Assembly (NCBI GenBank): GCA_028874995.1
Contig: JAPPGM010000161.1
Coordinates: 17,264 to 81,263 of the forward strand
Length of the DNA: 64,000 nucleotides
Source: Gemmatimonadota bacterium
GTDB taxonomy: Bacteria > Gemmatimonadota > Gemmatimonadetes > Longimicrobiales > Gaopeijiaceae
Direction of reading: 5' to 3'
Below the pieces are notes generated by a model, which made no database searches, was not told the origin of the DNA, and saw only the letters and a list, made by a program, of their open reading frames with translations. Each line of letters begins with the position of its first letter. Within the stretch, counting starts at the first letter, position 1. Positions 9,160-18,765 of the stretch are shown here, one piece after another. Made by a program: the position numbers and the translations under genes.

Positions 9160-9465
9160 CTATTCCGACAATCCGCGGGGTTTCCCGGCGGGAGCATCGC
9201 CGGACCCCTGGTTCCCGTAGTAGTCCTCGAGACCGTCTTCGCCGAAACCGTCGAGATAGTCTTCGTACCTTTCGGCAAAATGCGGATCGCCACTGTCCCC
9301 CATCCCGAAGCTTCGCGGCCAGTCGCGCTCGGTCGCGCGCGCCGTGTACTCGGCCACCGCCTCGCGCACGAGCTCGGCCGCGGAGCGCTGTTCTTCGGCT
9401 GCGAGCGACTTCAGTCTGCGGTAGTCCGCAGCGTTCAGGTACACCGTCGTCTTGATCGTCTTCAT
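9160..9465 (-). CDS. ribbon-helix-helix antitoxin (VapB-like, module 1)
   Basis: 101 residues from the ATG at 9465. The first 45 residues ('MKTIKTTVYLNAADYRRLKS' then a helical 'SAAELVREAVAEYTARA') are a ribbon-helix-helix DNA-binding domain. The tail is acidic and aromatic ('ERYEDYLDGFGEDGLEDYYG'), as expected for the arm that blocks the toxin's active site. The start is fixed by a promoter/operator region only about 9 nt upstream of the ATG, which suggests a nearly leaderless message. Cotranscribed with the PIN toxin gene, which begins 10 bp after its stop. Confidence 0.85.
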   Translation of the reverse strand: MKTIKTTVYLNAADYRRLKSLAAEEQRSAAELVREAVAEYTARATERDWPRSFGMGDSGDPHFAERYEDYLDGFGEDGLEDYYGNQGSGDAPAGKPRGLSE

Positions 9466-9468
9466 GAG

Positions 9469-9501
9469 ATATATGGTATATGGTTGCCATATATTCGTCA
9501 A
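9469..9501 (-). promoter_or_regulatory. promoter/operator of VapBC module 1
   Basis: On the minus strand, TTGACG (9501-9496) and TACCAT (9478-9473) are 17 bp apart, a fair -35/-10 pair. Overlapping them are repeated ATATGG half-sites: ATATATGG at 9469-9476, ATATGG at 9478-9483, and the inverted copy CCATATAT at 9487-9494. This is the arrangement expected for autorepression by a ribbon-helix-helix antitoxin. Confidence 0.65.
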
Positions 9502-9581
9502 ATCCGAAGACTCGCCGGACCCGGCCTGCACGACCCTGCGAATGTAGCGGCCCGTCGTGGACCGGTTGCACCCTGCGCCGG

Positions 9582-10985
9582 TCAATCGTGACGCCGAATC
9601 CGGTAGCCTTCCACTCGTTCCCGGCCCAGTTCGTCGCGTCGAACGGCGAGAAAGAAGTCGGTTCCCATCCAGCACGGGTTCCGATACCAGTGGCACGGCA
9701 CTTCCAGCATTGGTGCCGGGAGCACTCCGAGCCACCGTCCTTCAGCGCTGAAGACGCTCCAGCGGTCGGGTCCCCCCACCTCCGGCGCAGACCACTCCGA
9801 AACCCACAAGTGTCCCTCGGGGTCCACGAACAGGCCTGCGACGGGGGGATGGAAGTCCCGCCTCGGAATCGCTCGCAGGAGCGGCTCATCGAGACCCCGG
9901 GCCGCTAAGCCGTTCAAGGTGGCCAGGTAGGTGACCCATGCCCGGTGTGCTTCGTCCGAAACCGGCATCGGAGGAGTCGAGCGGCGAATGATCCGGACGG
10001 GCCGCCCGTCAAACGAGAACCGCCGGATCTCGTCGGCGGTCCCGTCGGCGACATATATGGTTGGGGGGTCCGCACCCGCTGCAAGGAATGCGTCGAGAAA
10101 GGTGAAAACCGGCCAGGGTACCGGCAGGCTGGCAGCCGGGATGTCCACTCCTACGGCTTCCACGCTCTTCCACACACCCAATGAGCTGGTAGCGTATTCC
10201 GGGTCAATCCGCACGAATTCCAGGGGTTGTCTGGCCAGCGTGCCGGCCGGGGGGTTGAACATCGGGTCATCCTCGATCCCGGTCACAAAGCTCCCATCCG
10301 CCAACGGGATGCGGCGCGATTCAGCTGACAGGCCGTTGACGGCCCCAAGCGCCTTGCCCAGGTCCACCGACCGCGTCCGGATGAGATCTCCGTCCGTATC
10401 GAAATAGCTGACCGGCCCGAACCACGAATCCCACACGGCCAAAGTGTCCGGGGGAAGGTACTGCAACTCTTCGGGGCTACTGAATTCTCCGGGGCCCTCC
10501 CCCTCTCCGCCCATGACCCGCGACAGCTCGCCGGTGGGCTTGAACAGATAAAGCTGTCGGCTTCCGCGGGATAGGACGGCGACGCGCCCGTCTTCGAGTC
10601 GCGCCAGCCCCGACACCTGCCATATCAGGTGGGCGGAATCACCCGTCAAGAGCGACCGATCGCCACCGCCGAGCACGATCTCGGGTTCCATGTCCATTCG
10701 CCAGAACCGGTCCGAAGAGTATTCCGGAGAGTGGTTCTCCACGATATCGATCTCTGCGGAGTCACGGATCGCGAACCCGGCGTCCGGTCCGGCCGAAATA
10801 CCGGCCTCCCGGTGATCGCACCCGGGCAGCACGGAAGACACCACGAAGACGGCGCTGAGCGCTACGCACCGTGCCACCCTTCGGACCGCACAATGCCACC
10901 ACCGCCACTCAGTTGTGGCCGCGTGGGTCGGGCCAGCCGCACTCGTCCGAATCCGGCCGGCCAAGCTCGTGAATTCCATGCCCAT
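9582..10985 (-). CDS. 6-bladed beta-propeller lipoprotein
   Basis: About 467 residues if translation begins at the ATG at 10985 (another at 10979, and a GTG at 10877 just before the hydrophobic core, are possible; ribosome sites are weak). The signal segment 'VALSAVFVVSSVLPGC' carries a lipobox. Then come 'IDIVENHSPEY' and the motif 'GGEGEGPGEF' shared by seven proteins in this window. The repeated 'DGRVAVLSRGSRQLYLF' and 'EGHLWVSEW' strands fit NHL-like propeller blades. The C-terminus 'RERVEGYRIRRHD' matches that of the lipoprotein at 21627-22874. Envelope location is inferred; the ligand is unknown. Confidence 0.8.
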   Translation of the reverse strand: MGMEFTSLAGRIRTSAAGPTHAATTEWRWWHCAVRRVARCVALSAVFVVSSVLPGCDHREAGISAGPDAGFAIRDSAEIDIVENHSPEYSSDRFWRMDMEPEIVLGGGDRSLLTGDSAHLIWQVSGLARLEDGRVAVLSRGSRQLYLFKPTGELSRVMGGEGEGPGEFSSPEELQYLPPDTLAVWDSWFGPVSYFDTDGDLIRTRSVDLGKALGAVNGLSAESRRIPLADGSFVTGIEDDPMFNPPAGTLARQPLEFVRIDPEYATSSLGVWKSVEAVGVDIPAASLPVPWPVFTFLDAFLAAGADPPTIYVADGTADEIRRFSFDGRPVRIIRRSTPPMPVSDEAHRAWVTYLATLNGLAARGLDEPLLRAIPRRDFHPPVAGLFVDPEGHLWVSEWSAPEVGGPDRWSVFSAEGRWLGVLPAPMLEVPCHWYRNPCWMGTDFFLAVRRDELGRERVEGYRIRRHD

Positions 10986-11165
10986 GACCAGCTGCGAATC
11001 TACGACCTCCTGCCGGGCTGACAAAGGCTGTTGCGCCCCGCCGATTCCATCGGGTATCGTCCAGCTTCCAGCGGTTCGGTGGCAACCCGCACGGGCATTG
11101 TCCACGGGCCGCAAGCCCTGACCAAAGGCGCTGGCCCGCGGCCCGCGTGAGAAAGAGTCACCTGC

Positions 11166-13822
11166 ATGAGAATTCCGACCGTCACCGGATCTGCCCGGAC
11201 TCCGTACTTCACCGTGGCCACCCTGGCCCTGTTCGTGAACGCATCACCCCTCCACCCCCAGCCCCCCACCCCCGAGTCCGTACTCGGCCACCGCGTCGGC
11301 GCCGACTTCCACCTCGCCACCTTCGAAGAATCCATCGACTACTTCCACCAACTCGCCGCGGCCACCGACCGCCTCGAGCTCCGCGAAGTCGGCCGCACCT
11401 CCTTCGGCCGCCCCGTCTACATCGCGCTCATCTCCAGCGCCGAGAACCTTCGCAACCTCGACCGCCACCGCGAGATCGCGCTTCGCCTCGCCCACCCCCG
11501 CGGTCTCACCGACGCCGAAGCCCGCGCGCTCGCCGACGAAGGCCGCGCCCTGGTCCACATCGACGGCGGCCTCCACGCCAGCGAGGCCGCAACCCATCAG
11601 CACACCATCCAGCTCGCCTACGACCTCGTCGCCGGCGACGACGACCCCGAAATCGCCGCCATCCTCGACAACGTGATCCTGATGCTGTGGCCGTCGATCA
11701 ATCCCGACGGGCAGACGATGATCGCCGAGTGGTACCGGTCCAACCTGGGCACGCCGTACGAAGTCGCCCCGGCGCCGTTCCTCTACCAGAAGTACATCGG
11801 ACACGACAACAACCGCGACGGGTACATGATCAACCAGATCGAGTCGCGGATGGCCACCCGGGTGGCGCGCGAATGGGAGCCGCAGATCCTCTACAACCAC
11901 CACCAGAGTTCGCCCTTCCCGACGCGCATCTGGATTCCGCCCTTCGCGGAGCCGATCTCGCCGCACGTGCACCCGCTCATGTGGCGCACCGTCAACCTGA
12001 TCGGGATGTCGATGGCGCAGGCGAGACGGGGCTCTACCGCTACGCGACGCCCGGCTTCTACACGATTCAGGACTTCCCCCCGCGCACGCGCGAGCTGCGC
12101 CCGGAATCGCTCTACAGCAGCCCGTGGGAGGGTGGGTGGTGGCGGCTGCGGGACGCGGTGGACTACATGCTGACGGCATCGATCTCGGTACTGGATTTCG
12201 CGGCCAAGTACCGGCGGGATGTCCTCTACAACCGCTACCAGGCGGGGCGCGACGTGATCGCGCAATACACGGATGGGCCGCCGTACGCGTACTTCATCCC
12301 GCGGGAGCAGCGCGATCCGGTGGCGGCTGTCGAGATGCTGCGCCGACTGGCGTACAACGGGATCGAAGTGCACCAGCTGAGCGCGGGCGTGACCCATGAC
12401 GGGATCGCGCACCCGGCCGGCACCTGGGTGATCGCAATGGACCAGCCGTTCGCCAACTTCGTGCGGCAGCTCTTCGCGGTGCAGGACTATCCGGACCTGC
12501 GCCAGTATCCGGAGGGGCCGCCGGACCAGCCGTACGACGTGTCGGGGTGGACGTTGCCGTACCTGATGGACGTGCGGGTGGTCGAGGCGGCCTCGCCGTT
12601 GGGTGATGAGGTGCGGGGGGCGATGACGGGGTTGGGTGATGGTGGGGAGGTGGGCGATGCAATGGTCGCGTGGGACGCCGAGGTGGACGATGCCGCCCCG
12701 TTCGACTCGCCCCCCGGGGTCGGGTTCGACAGCCACCCGGTGGCGGCTGCCATCGTCCCGCCGCCGGGGAGTGATGCGGGGGGCGGGGCGCTCTTCGTCG
12801 ATCCCGCGCAGAACAACGGCTTCAAGGCGCTGAACCGGGCGTGGGCGGCGGGCGGCCAGGTACGCTTCGTGCCGGGCACGGTGGGCGAAGAGGGGGCGGC
12901 GGGCACCTCCGGCCACTACGTCGTCTCCGGTCTCTCGGGGAGCGCCCGCAGCGCGCTGGTGTCGAGCCTGCACCTACGCGCCTCCACACGCGGCGGCAAC
13001 GACGGCACGCGCCTCGCCCAGCCCCGGATCGGCCTCTACCGCCCCTGGAGCGCGTCCATGGACGAGGGGTGGACCCGTTGGCTGCTCGAAGCGTACGACT
13101 TCGACTTCACCAGCCTCTACAACCCCGACATCCTCGCGGGGGACCTCCGCGACCGCTACGACGTGATCATCGTCGCCGACATGGGTGCGGGACAGATCCT
13201 GAACGGCTTCGCCAAGGGGTCGGTGCCGCCCCGCTACGAGGGGGGGATCGGGGGGAGGGGGGTGCGGGAGCTGGACGCGTTCGTCCGCGGCGGGGGCACG
13301 CTGGTGACGCTGAACAACGCGAGCATGTTCGCCATTCAGCAGTTCCACCTGCCGGTCCGCAACGTTATCGCGGACCTCGAGTCCGCCGACTACTTCATGA
13401 GCGGGTCGATCGTCGAGATGGAGGTGGACCCGTCCCATCCGGTCATGTCCGGCATGTCGGAGCGGGCCAAGGTGGTGGTCGAGCGCAGCCCCGTCTTCAC
13501 CACCGAAGAGGGATTCGAGGGTGCAGTCCTGGCGAAGTACCCCGGGGATGGCTCGCCCCTCCTCTCCGGCTACCTTCTCGGCGAAGAGCACCTGCAGGGC
13601 TACGCGGCCGCCCTGGACGTGGCCCACGGGGATGGCCGGGTCCTGCTGCTCGGAATGAGGCCGCAGTGGCGCGGCCAGCCTTTCGGCAACTTCCGTATCC
13701 TGTTCAACGCGGCGGTGTACAGCGGCGGAGTGGCGGCGGTCGCGCCCTCGAACCCCGATTTCTGGGAGGCGCCTGAAGAAGATGAGGCGGCGGAGGGTAC
13801 GGAGGGCAGGAGCGGGAATTGA
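11166..13822 (+). pseudogene. M14 zinc carboxypeptidase, frameshifted
   Basis: Two adjacent frames together make one M14 protein of about 885 residues. The first frame (ATG 11166, signal peptide, then 'LREVGRTSFGRPVYIA') carries the zinc site: 'HASEAATHQ' (HxxE), 'NPDG', 'DNNRDGY' and 'LYNHHQSSPFP' (third ligand His). It reaches 'VNLIGMSMAQ' near 12020. The second frame picks up at 'ETGLYRYATPGFYTI' and runs to 13822. It holds a Rossmann-like C-terminal domain ('IGLYRPW', 'YDVIIVADMG', 'GGGTLVTLNNAS') often attached to these exported peptidases. One frameshift near 12020 is required. It may be real or a sequencing error; either way all zinc ligands survive in the first half. Confidence 0.82.
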
Positions 13823-14082
13823 GGACTGCTCGGCGGTATTCCGGCGGGCTGGCCGTGAGACGCATCGGAGTCGCCTTGAAGGTCAGGGCATCGTGACACC
13901 ATTCGGCCCCCCTTCTCGTTCTGTGATCCATGGCCGCGGAGGAGCTGGCAGAGAACCCGGACCGCTCGAAAGCAACGGTCCGCGACCCGCGGTTGTCCAA
14001 CTTCAAGGAAAGCCGGGATCCGACTTCCCGGAGTGAGATCGGAGGAAAGACCGTGGCGCCTACCACGAATCGAAGGAACATC

Positions 14083-14886
14083 ATGTTGCGACTGGCCGCG
14101 CTGGGCCTTCTGGCCCTCTGGCCCGCCGCCCTCGGAGCCCAGCAGGGCACCATCACCTACACCCACTCGATCAACATGGACCTGGAGTTGCCGCCGGAAC
14201 TCGCGATGATGGATCTGGGTGAAATCCCCTCGGCGATGTCCCGGGATCTGCTCCTGCACTTCGACCCGTCGGCGTCGCTGATGGTCCCGGCACCGATCGG
14301 GAAGAGAGAGAACGGGAACAAGAAGGTGGAGGTGATGGAGGTGGCCATGTTCGCCGAAATGGCCATGTTCATGGCTTCGAGCGGCATGAACATCGGGGGG
14401 AAGCTGACAAGGACCGAGGCCCCGGCCCTGGAGTCATACATCGACCTTGCCGACGGAAGGATCGTCGAGACCCACGAGTTCATGGGGCGCACCTTCCGCG
14501 TTGTCGACGAGCGGCCGGAATACCAATGGCGGCTGACCGGCGAGCAGGCGGTGCACCTGGGGTACATGGTGATCAAGGCCACCGCCGAGCACGACAGCAC
14601 CGCCATCGAGGCCTGGTTCACGCCGGAGATCCCGGTCGGGGCCGGGCCGGGGCCATATGGGGGCCTGCCGGGGATGATCCTCGTGCTCTCCGCGGACGAC
14701 GGTCACATCAAGTACTTCGCGACGGAGATCGCGTTGGGGGATGTCGAGGAGGGGCTCATCAAGATGCCGGACGAGGGCAAGGAAATGTCGAAAGAAGAGT
14801 ACGACAAGGTCGTTGCGGAGAAGATGGAAGAGATGCGGAAGCTGATGGGCGGGCGAATCCGTGGCATTGGGGGAGGTGGCCGATGA
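14083..14886 (+). CDS. GLPGLI family exported protein (copy 1)
   Basis: 267 residues from the ATG at 14083 (AAGGA 7 nt upstream); a GTG at 14053 behind GGAGGAAAG is an alternative start. The signal peptide ends 'LGAQQGTITY'. The family-naming motif appears as 'YGGLPGMILVL' near residue 190. Lys/Glu/Met-rich C-terminus. In Bacteroidota, GLPGLI proteins commonly sit beside large outer-membrane barrels with a carboxypeptidase-regulatory domain; the same pairing is seen here, since its stop overlaps the next start (ATGA). Its function is not established; a periplasmic partner of the barrel is an inference. Confidence 0.85.
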   Translation: MLRLAALGLLALWPAALGAQQGTITYTHSINMDLELPPELAMMDLGEIPSAMSRDLLLHFDPSASLMVPAPIGKRENGNKKVEVMEVAMFAEMAMFMASSGMNIGGKLTRTEAPALESYIDLADGRIVETHEFMGRTFRVVDERPEYQWRLTGEQAVHLGYMVIKATAEHDSTAIEAWFTPEIPVGAGPGPYGGLPGMILVLSADDGHIKYFATEIALGDVEEGLIKMPDEGKEMSKEEYDKVVAEKMEEMRKLMGGRIRGIGGGGR

Positions 14887-17744
14887 ACAGCCGGCGCATG
14901 GGTCGATGGAGCGGTCGCGGCGTGTTGGCGTGTGGTGCGGTTCTGGCTTTCGCAGCGATCGCCGCCCCGCTCGAGGCGCAGGAGGAATACGAGGTCACGG
15001 GGCAGGTTACGGATTCGGCGGGGACGCCGCTGAGAAACGCGATGGTCGTCGCGCTCACTCAGACGGATTCGGTCTTGACGGAGTACGCCCTCACGAATGG
15101 CGACGGCCGATTTGTCATAGGGGACCTTCCCCCGAACCGGTACATCCTGCAGGTTACGCTGATCGGCTACGCGACCTTCCGGCGCGACTTCGAGATCACC
15201 GATGCCGACGTCGACGCGGGCACGGTCGACATGACGGTCATGGCCGTGGAGCTGGACTCGCTGGTCGTGAGCGTGGAGCACGTCCCGTTCATCAACCGGG
15301 GGGACACGCTCAGCTACAACGTGCTCGCCTTCCCGACTCCGCCGAATGCGACGGTGGAAGACCTGCTGAAGCGGCTGCCCGGGATCGAAGTGGACACGGA
15401 GGGCAACATCAAGGCGCAGGGCGAAGATGTCGAGAACGTCCTCGTGGACGGCAAGGAGTTCTTCGGCAAGGACCCCAAGGTCGCCACGCAGAATCTGCCC
15501 GCCGAGGCCGTGAAGCAGGTGGATGTCTATGACAAGCAGTCGGACATGGCCGAGTTCACCGGAATCCCCGACGGCGACGACGAGCGCACCATAGACCTGA
15601 AGCTCCGCGAAGAGGCCAGGCGCGGGTATTTCGGCCAGGCGAGCGGTGGCTTCGGGGGGGACATGAACACCCAGGCGCGTCTCGGCGCGCTGGCCAGCAA
15701 CGAACTGCGCTACGACGGCAGGCTCACGCTGAACCGGTTTTCGCCGACCATGCAGCTGTCCATGAACGCGAACACCAACAATACCAACCGGTCGGGGTTC
15801 TCGATGGACGGCCTCGGGGAGATCATGGCCATGGGTGGAGGCGGTTTCATCGTCGAGGAGATGATGGCGCGTGAGGGGTTCGGGGGAGGTGGCGGCGGGT
15901 TCGGCAATTCGCGTGGTTTGGGACTGAACCTGAGCCGGGACTTCGGCGACAAGGGATGGATTCGGGGCAGCTATTCCCTCAACGACTCGGACAACCGCCA
16001 GGACCGCATCCTGCAGCAACAGGCGCTCTTCGGTGCCAACGTCGCGTCACAGATCGCCGACAGCAGCCAGCAGGAGTCGGGCAACACGGGCCACCGCCTC
16101 AACCTGAACGGTCAGTACGCCTTCTCGCCGGGGCACCAGCTGAGGGTCAGGGTGAACGCCAACACAAGGTCGTCCACCATGGATTCCTTCCAGCAACGCG
16201 TGACCCGGACCGCGGACGGGCAGCCGCTGAACACGGCGGTCACCAACTACGACGTCAACAGCAGCAACTGGAACGGGGACGCGCGGGTCACCTGGCGCAA
16301 GCGTCTGGGAGAGGGCGGCCGCAGCATCGTGGCCGAGTTCAACAGCGACCTTCAGAACTCGGATCAGGTGGCGGACCTGGGATCGACGATCACCGGCGAG
16401 TCCGGTGGAGGGTCCGGCGGCGGCGGTGCGACGGAGGATATCCTGCAGGAGCAGTCCAACACGGGGCGGAGCTGGAACAACACCGCGCGGATCTCGTTCA
16501 CGCAGCCGCTGGGAGAACGCTACGTGATGGAGGTCTACGGCCGGGGCCGCACGAGGGCCCAGGATCAGGACCGCGAGGTCTTCGACATCGTCGGCGGTGG
16601 ACTGATCCCCAACGACGAGCTCACTTCGGGGTTCGAGCGCACATACAACTACTACAACGCGGGGGCCCGCTTCAGCCGGAACAGCGAGAAGTCGTGGGTC
16701 ACGCTGGGGTTGAACGCGCAGCGATCCGACCTGAACGGGACGATCGTGGGCCGCGACGAGACGATCAGCAACGGCTACACCCATCTGCTCGGCAACCTGG
16801 ACCTCAAGTGGGAGGTGAAGGACGGCCAGTTCTTCGGCTTCGGCTACAGCACATCGACCCGCGAGCCCTCCCTGAACCAGCTGCAGCCCTTCGTCGACAA
16901 CCGGGACCCGATCAACGTGTACGTCGGCAACCCGGATCTGGACCCCTCGTACTCGCACCGGCTGAGCACCAACTACCGCTTCTTCGACCAGTTCAGCTTC
17001 GTCAACTTCTCCACCCGGGCGGGATTCAACTACACGAGCAACCCGATCGCCAACTCGCGGGTCTTCGACGACCAGGGATTCCAGACGATCTCGCCTATCA
17101 ACACCGACGCCTCCTGGTCGGTCAACGGCAACACGAACTTCGGGACCCCGATCCGGAAGCTGGGCGTCGACATCGACCTGTCGTACGGAATCAGCTACTC
17201 CGAGGGCACGGAGGTGATCAACCGGTCGCTGAACGACAGCCGGGTCATCCGTAACACCGTAGGGGCCAGCCTGTCGAACAGGAACAAGGAGAGGTTCGAG
17301 ATCAGCGCGGGCGGGAACTTCACCTTCAACGACGTGGAGTACTCGCTGAACCAGGCGCTCAACCGCGACTACGTGAACAGCCGGTACAACGCGAGAGGCA
17401 GAGTCTACCTGGGAGCCTGGACCTTCGGTTCGACCTTCAGCTGGATGGTGTACGACCAGAACCTGTACAACATGGGCGCGGGACGCCGTGGAGAGTCGTA
17501 CTCGCCGTCTCCGGGCCGCAACGTCGCCCGCTGGGATGCGAGGGCGTCGCGGCGGCTGCTGAATGACCGGGCCGAACTGACGATCCAGGCCTTCGACCTG
17601 CTGAACCAGAGCCAGGCGGTCAACATCTCAAATTCGGGCAGCTTCATCCAGGAGTCGCGGACCCAGTCGATGGGCCAGTACTTCATGGTGCGTGTCATGT
17701 ACCGGCTGGGGATGATGGGTTTCGGGCGGCCCGGGCGGGGGTGA
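14883..17744 (+). CDS. TonB-receptor-like outer-membrane barrel with CarboxypepD_reg domain (copy 1)
   Basis: 953 residues starting at the ATG that overlaps the GLPGLI stop. Signal peptide to 'APLEAQEE'. Residues 35-110 form a carboxypeptidase-regulatory beta-sandwich ('VTGQVTDSAGTPLRNAMVVAL', 'PNRYILQVTLIGYATF'). Next is a plug-like region ('ATVEDLLKRLPGIEVD', 'NVLVDGKEFFGKDPK', 'VKQVDVYDKQSDMAEFTG'), then a long barrel with Asn/Ser-rich strands ending 'YFMVRVMYRLG'. This is the layout of Bacteroidota-type large barrel proteins that import or bind substrates in the outer membrane. No TonB box is evident, so energy coupling is unproven. A close paralogue follows at 18762. Confidence 0.85.
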   Translation: MNSRRMGRWSGRGVLACGAVLAFAAIAAPLEAQEEYEVTGQVTDSAGTPLRNAMVVALTQTDSVLTEYALTNGDGRFVIGDLPPNRYILQVTLIGYATFRRDFEITDADVDAGTVDMTVMAVELDSLVVSVEHVPFINRGDTLSYNVLAFPTPPNATVEDLLKRLPGIEVDTEGNIKAQGEDVENVLVDGKEFFGKDPKVATQNLPAEAVKQVDVYDKQSDMAEFTGIPDGDDERTIDLKLREEARRGYFGQASGGFGGDMNTQARLGALASNELRYDGRLTLNRFSPTMQLSMNANTNNTNRSGFSMDGLGEIMAMGGGGFIVEEMMAREGFGGGGGGFGNSRGLGLNLSRDFGDKGWIRGSYSLNDSDNRQDRILQQQALFGANVASQIADSSQQESGNTGHRLNLNGQYAFSPGHQLRVRVNANTRSSTMDSFQQRVTRTADGQPLNTAVTNYDVNSSNWNGDARVTWRKRLGEGGRSIVAEFNSDLQNSDQVADLGSTITGESGGGSGGGGATEDILQEQSNTGRSWNNTARISFTQPLGERYVMEVYGRGRTRAQDQDREVFDIVGGGLIPNDELTSGFERTYNYYNAGARFSRNSEKSWVTLGLNAQRSDLNGTIVGRDETISNGYTHLLGNLDLKWEVKDGQFFGFGYSTSTREPSLNQLQPFVDNRDPINVYVGNPDLDPSYSHRLSTNYRFFDQFSFVNFSTRAGFNYTSNPIANSRVFDDQGFQTISPINTDASWSVNGNTNFGTPIRKLGVDIDLSYGISYSEGTEVINRSLNDSRVIRNTVGASLSNRNKERFEISAGGNFTFNDVEYSLNQALNRDYVNSRYNARGRVYLGAWTFGSTFSWMVYDQNLYNMGAGRRGESYSPSPGRNVARWDARASRRLLNDRAELTIQAFDLLNQSQAVNISNSGSFIQESRTQSMGQYFMVRVMYRLGMMGFGRPGRG

Positions 17745-17784
17745 GCTCCTAACAAACGGGTCTCCGAGCGTGTCCCAGTAAGTG

Positions 17785-17821
17785 GGCGGGCTGTCGGCGC
17801 TTCTAAACGCCGCAGCCCGCC
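17785..17821 (+). terminator. strong intercistronic hairpin
   Basis: GGCGGGCTG (17785-17793) pairs with CAGCCCGCC (17813-17821); inside it CGGCG pairs with CGCCG around an 8-nt loop, with one bulged T. It lies 41 bp after the first barrel gene and 41 bp before the second GLPGLI start. There is no T-run, so it could be a weak terminator, an attenuator or an RNA-stability element between the duplicated operons. Confidence 0.45.
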
Positions 17822-17862
17822 GGTTGACCAGGACAGTCCTTCCCCACAGGAGACCAGGGAGC

Positions 17863-18765
17863 ATGCGCCTGCTTCGCCGTTTCATTCGGATTCCCCAGCG
17901 AATCGGCTCCGGAATCACCTGCCCGCGCGATCGTGGCGGGATCGCTTTCGGTGTGGCCGTGACAGGCCTGGCCATTCTTGTGGCGCCGGCCCCGCTGGCC
18001 GCTCAACAGGGAACGATCACCTACAACCATGTGGTCAAGCGGGAGCTTCCGCCCGGCTTCGCGCAGAGGATGCGGGAGCCCCCGCCCCCGCAGACGAACA
18101 CGGTGCTGGTCCACTTCAGCCCGACCGTGTCGCTGATGGTCCGCAGCGCGAATCCGCGTCGTCAGGGTGAGGGCGGACGGCGCTTTGGCGGTGGGGGAGA
18201 CCGTGCGGTGGACGGAGCCCGTTTTCGTGATCGACGCGGAGGGGGGCGCTTCGGCTTCGGCTTCAGGCCGGGTGCCAGCCCCGACCAGGCCACTACCCTG
18301 CAGGCCGCCTACCTGGACTACGCGGAGGGGATCATGGTCGAAGCCCGTGGTTTTCTCGGCCGGACCTTCCGCGTGACGCGCGAACGTCCCACGTACGCTT
18401 GGCGCATCGGGACGGAACAGGCGGAGCACCTCGGCTACACGGTGATGAAGGCCACCGCGGAGCACGACAGCACGACCGTGGAGGCGTGGTTCACGCCCCA
18501 GATTCCTGTCGCTGGCGGCCCGGCATCCTACGGGGGACTGCCCGGGATGATCCTGGTGCTCTCGCTGAATGACGGACAGACGCAGTATCAAGCGACGGAA
18601 GTGGCGCTGAAGGAACTGGAAGCGGGACTGATCGCTCCGCCGGAAGACGGCGACGAGGTCTCGTACGAGGAATTCGAGAAGCTCGTAAGGGAGCGGATCG
18701 AGGAGATGACAAGATCGAGAAGGCCCCCCGGATCGGACGGCGGGCCACGGGAGAATGAACAGTGA
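17863..18765 (+). CDS. GLPGLI family exported protein (copy 2)
   Basis: 300 residues from the ATG at 17863, with AGGAG and GGGAG upstream. The long N-terminus carries a signal segment 'VAVTGLAILVAPAPLAAQQG'. The GLPGLI motif is 'YGGLPGMILVLSLNDG'. Compared with copy 1 it has a Gly/Arg-rich insert (around residues 100-145, 'GEGGRRFGGGGD') in place of the Met-rich stretch; the C-terminal half is closely similar ('HLGYTVMKATAEHDSTTVEAWFTP' in part). Its stop overlaps the next start (GTGA), so it is translationally linked to the second barrel gene. Confidence 0.85.
   Translation: MRLLRRFIRIPQRIGSGITCPRDRGGIAFGVAVTGLAILVAPAPLAAQQGTITYNHVVKRELPPGFAQRMREPPPPQTNTVLVHFSPTVSLMVRSANPRRQGEGGRRFGGGGDRAVDGARFRDRRGGGRFGFGFRPGASPDQATTLQAAYLDYAEGIMVEARGFLGRTFRVTRERPTYAWRIGTEQAEHLGYTVMKATAEHDSTTVEAWFTPQIPVAGGPASYGGLPGMILVLSLNDGQTQYQATEVALKELEAGLIAPPEDGDEVSYEEFEKLVRERIEEMTRSRRPPGSDGGPRENEQ

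Noticed and set aside
14526-14882. Upstream extension of the first barrel gene to the start at 14526
   Set aside because: Overlaps the well-supported GLPGLI gene; the ATG at 14883 follows directly with a signal peptide.
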